A stretch of DNA of 64,000 nucleotides from Branchiostoma floridae (taxonomy: Eukaryota; Chordata; Leptocardii; Amphioxiformes; Branchiostomatidae): NCBI RefSeq assembly GCF_000003815.2, contig NC_049987.1, positions 13,141,434 through 13,205,433 of the forward strand, read 5' to 3'. A program made the position numbers and the translations under genes. This document shows positions 60,715-64,000 of this stretch, one piece after another (position 1 is the first letter of the stretch; each line of letters starts with the position of its first letter). The notes below the pieces were generated by a model. The model made no database searches and had not been told where the DNA came from. It saw nothing but the letters and a program-made list of their open reading frames with translations.

Positions 60715-61745
60715 ATGCCTGGACGTGGACGCAAGGACTGACGAAGGAAGGTGCCGAACGTGAACGAAAGGAACTTCGCAGTCTTTCCGCACGTATGACA
60801 AGGTACCGTATCGTATTATGTGAAAGCACACAGTTCTAAACTATAGGACAACAGTCTTTGTCAATGAATAACTTTTCATTTGCGTTGGCAAGTTTTACAT
60901 TTTCAATTACAATTTTTGTACCTGAACAATTACAAGTTCAGTCTTTTACTTGTTTATCTGACTCTGAATGGAATGTAGTATATGAATTCATGTCTATTAC
61001 GACTGGATTGTTTGTTAGGTGGAAACTTTGGTGGTACATAGTAGAATGTTGGGTTGTTACAGCGGTAGTGAGGCAGCTGATACATGTCTGTTTCTTTTAT
61101 TGATATCACAGCAATGTGTCTGGAAAGGTGGGCAAGGGACGTGCCAGGCGCCACAGTCACTGAATGCGCTTCATAACATCCGGACAGACAGTGGTCTTGG
61201 CGGAAGGCATCTTTGTGACTCCTTGGTGATTTCTTGGATGTCTTCAGCAGCTTTTTGGGATGACATTCCGGATGTTTAGAAGACAGTCCGTATATATAAA
61301 TCAGCTCTGCAATTAATCAAGAGCTACTGGACATCAGTCTTTTCAGACATTTGACAAGGTATTGTACTGGGCTGTGTGAAATCAGGCTCTCGGCTTATAG
61401 CATTAGCCATATTTGTACCATTGTATAGGCAGTATTGTTAGTCTATATAGAATGAATGACGTGGTAGCATATTGTGTAGCATTCGAGATGACTCCAAATT
61501 GTATATCACATTTGCATTTGCCATTGGACAGGCGTTGAGCCTTTTGTGTTTGTTGCAGTGGTGTATGAGCGGTGTAGAGGAAAATGCTACATGTCTATTT
61601 TTTCTGCCGATTTGTTAGAAATGTCTGGACGTCGTAAGGGAGGAAAGGAGCTGGGGAAGGGAGGAGTAAAGCATAGCATCACCATCACCGAGGGTGCTTC
61701 GCGACAATAGCCAGTGCATCATCAAGTCAAGGAGGTGTGTGCAGT
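60715..61745 (+). pseudogene. Three histone-tail-like exon starts, broken
   Basis: Three spaced segments follow an acceptor-like AG and begin with a short Gly/Arg/Lys-rich peptide. At 60717 it is MPGRGRKD then stop. At 61125 it is SGKVGKGRARRH then stop, with GTG in place of ATG. At 61621 it is MSGRRKGGKELGKGGVKH, then drift and stop. The last resembles the first 18 residues of histone H4 (family start [18 protein letters not shown]); the others resemble H2A/H4 tails more loosely. Each of the three segments ends near a (C)AAG|GT donor-like site. No histone fold follows in any frame I could read. They look like decayed, duplicated exon copies. A chance Gly/Lys-rich coincidence is possible for the weaker two. 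Confidence 0.35.
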
Positions 61746-62436
61746 AGTCTTCCCCGACATATGTCAAGGTGTTGTGCTGTAATGTATTGTGTGAAAGCAG
61801 TTGTAATTAGCAATCCTTGTCAATGAATGATTTTTTGTCGTTGTCCTTGTGTCGTGACCATTTAAGCTAACAGTTTCAATGTCTGGACTTTAACATTGCT
61901 TACTAGAGTTTTCTTTTTCTTTCCAAAATTAGGACTGGTTGACCAGTCTAGGTGTAAGGCAGCTGATGCGTGCATACGCCCTTGCTCTGCGTCTGAACCT
62001 GTACATGGAGGAGTGAAGCAGACCAGGAGACTGTTGACTGGATTAACACCACTGTGAGTTCATCCTCTATAACTCACTCCAACTTGACCCTGCATGACTA
62101 CAATTTTTCTCAAATTCTGGCCAGTGTCACTGGTGTTGTACAGTTTAAACCAACTTTGACCAGTTAAGATCAGTAACCAACAATTTGACCAGTTCTCGTT
62201 ACACTTTTGCTCCACAGGCAACAGTATTCTATCAGCTTCTTCTGCATAATTTGTCACCATTTCCACTTCTGGCATGACATAATATAATATAAGACTTCCT
62301 TGTGCCTTCAAAAATGTTTTGACTAGAAAACGCCAAAGGGATGTGCTAGTCGTGTTCTTAACTCGTCATAATCAATTGTAATCTCATTTTCTTGCAGTTA
62401 CAGCAAGTTGGGAAGGAGACATCTCTCAGCAGCTTC

Positions 62437-62595
62437 CAGGATCTTATTGATGCCATCAAGCCCGGAGCAACTCCAGCTGCAATGTTCATGGTCATGGTGG
62501 GACAAGAAGGTCAAATGTGTCTTATGGGGAGGTGTTAGATGGCAACATGCTGAGATGGGCTCACTAACTTATCATCTGTATGATAGGAAGTAAAT
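62437..62595 (+). pseudogene. Third copy of the exon-like block
   Basis: After CTTCCAG it reads DLIDAIKPGATPAAMFMV. It shares the downstream strings GTCTTATGGGG, GAGATGGGCT and GATAGGAAGTAA with the earlier copies at 59424-59905. The frame continues for about 40 codons without a recognisable domain. Confidence 0.4.
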
Positions 62596-62660
62596 GAATT
62601 GTCAAGTTTCGCCTATTGCTTTGAATGTACAATTCACTCCGTAGCTATTAGAGGGTTAGG

Positions 62661-63055
62661 GCATTTTGTGAATGGATGCTCCTTTTGCACCCAGGGCTTC
62701 AGTCCGTTTCTGTGGTGTACAGGACTGGTGTGTGGCTGATTTATTGTCTGTGACTGTGTGGGATTGTATTCGGTCAGTTATTGTAAATCATAAAAATCTG
62801 TTCTTTAGAAAACGGGGATTTCCCTGGTTCACCATCTGTTGTAATTGCTGTTTTATGTCATGGTCAGTGGTTGTCGGGAACCTAGACCATTACATAATCT
62901 GCCTTGTGTAGTTTTTCTTGGGTCCCGAACCAAGAGAACGACACAGGCCAGAAAGTAAGACATTTGGTTGAAGAGCCTATTAAATATTAGCAATTTAGTC
63001 CTTTGAAATGCTAGACTTCTTGGTATCGGCACAGTCCCAGAAACCAAATCAATGC
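62661..63055 (+). repeat. Duplicated block, copy 2
   Basis: Second copy of the block at 60004-60390, with similar length and several small indels. Confidence 0.85.
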
Positions 63056-64000
63056 AAACAGAATGCAAAGTGTACGGTTTTACAATCATCATGTATATTG
63101 ACTGACGTTAGATACATGTAGTTTCTGAGTCAAGGTCTCGTCTTTTAGAGGGTTGAAGTGTGCTGTTTAGATGCTTTTTGAAAGCAGACTCTGTTTTTGA
63201 TTCTATCTAATCATATCGTGCCATTCCAGTACAGGGGTGGCTGACACTGAATTGATTTTTGTTTTGTTTCATGCCCTTTGTATGCCTCACTTAGCCATTA
63301 AGTTTTGTGCATTTCATTTGTATTCTTGTACAAAAGTGATCTACAGATTAGAATTCAGTAGATGTCAATCATTTGCCTGTTTATTGTGTGGAGGTTGTTT
63401 GTAGCCTTTTAAATCAGTCCGTTGGAAATTTTCCTACCTAAGGCTTAGGCTGGTGCTGAGACTAACACAATGGTCAATGCCACATACACATACACACACT
63501 AACAGACTAACCCCACCATACACACACTAACGCAACATCTTTTTGTAGAACACTAATAACCAGCTAAATGCCTGAGCCTACAAAAAACTTTTTTTATGTT
63601 TCTTCAAGTACCAAGGCTCCAAACTACCTCTATACCATGTACTGGCAATGTCAATATTTACTGATTCTAGGCTCTGTTAGCCACTATATGCCCTAGAGTA
63701 ATCTATTGTGTGAAATTTTTTACATATCATACACTTTGTATTAATCTGTTTTGTCAACAATTGTTAATAAACAAATATGTTGAAATCAAATGTGTAGTGT
63801 TTTTTTTAATGCTGGAATTGAAACGAAATGGATTGGTTCTCCCTCCCCACACCCTCAGCCAGACGTAAAATGGATAATTCTACCTACCATGAAATGGTTG
63901 ACCCCTCAACCCCATAGGCATGTGAAATGGATGGCCCCGTTAAACATTATGAATAAGATAAGACCTCCTCAGACTGAGCTATATCGAGAGAGTTACAGTA
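63056..64000 (+). other. Possible 3' end of the right-edge locus
   Basis: AT-rich sequence with AATAAA at 63766-63771, a possible polyadenylation signal for a plus-strand transcript. No coding exon was recognised to the window end. Confidence 0.3.

Noticed and set aside
1-64000. CRISPR array, bacterial operon or prophage
   Set aside because: The direct repeats lack CRISPR spacing, and the sequence is clearly spliced animal DNA.

Overview
The window is intron-rich animal nuclear DNA. The genes are of chordate or deuterostome type, a glycine tRNA looks identical to the vertebrate form as I remember it, vertebrate-type TTAGGG repeats occur, and there are many small DNA-transposon remnants. Together these suggest a cephalochordate (amphioxus, Branchiostoma). 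That placement is inference, not shown directly. Two runs of N (12897-12996 and 40045-40361) are assembly gaps.

Left third (1-23800, minus strand). This is the 5' part of a Dbl-family Rho guanine nucleotide exchange factor gene that runs off the left edge. Exon 547-649 begins the DH domain. Exon 5396-5594 holds most of a Ras-binding-like ubiquitin fold. At least three candidate first exons (23197-23409, 12136-13356, 9439-9495) end in phase-0 donors that fit exon 5396-5594. Only the most distal one supplies the first two strands of the Ras-binding fold, so promoter choice may switch that domain on or off. The large introns carry three well-bounded non-autonomous DNA transposons (4528-5129, 17690-17936, 22550-22947) and a few exon-like pieces of unknown meaning.

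Middle (23800-41000). This is mostly gene-poor. It holds unrecognised ORFs, one with a myristoylation-like start (25181-25525) and one tail-anchored ORF broken by a stop codon (35152-35947). It also has simple repeats, a MITE at 36412-36820, a 160-bp satellite built around TTAGGG units (36928-37800), and a broken non-LTR retrotransposon (39193-40790).

Right part (41000-55500). A tRNA-Gly(CCC) gene (41057-41127) precedes a complete 13-exon gene for the gamma subunit of translation factor eIF2 (41970-48807, plus strand, 478 aa). It converges on a complete BTB-BACK-Kelch gene (50286-53992, minus strand, 569 aa, with 5' non-coding exons reaching 55243 and beyond). A second retrotransposon fragment lies in a Kelch intron.

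Right edge (55500-64000). An 850-bp Harbinger-like MITE (57096-57945) is followed by a locus built of repeated blocks. Several exon-like starts in it resemble histone N-terminal tails (Met-Ser/Pro-Gly-Arg/Lys, Gly/Lys-rich) but quickly run into stops. Other blocks occur two or three times. It looks like a decayed, internally duplicated, spliced locus or a non-coding RNA gene, and it is the least explained part of the window.
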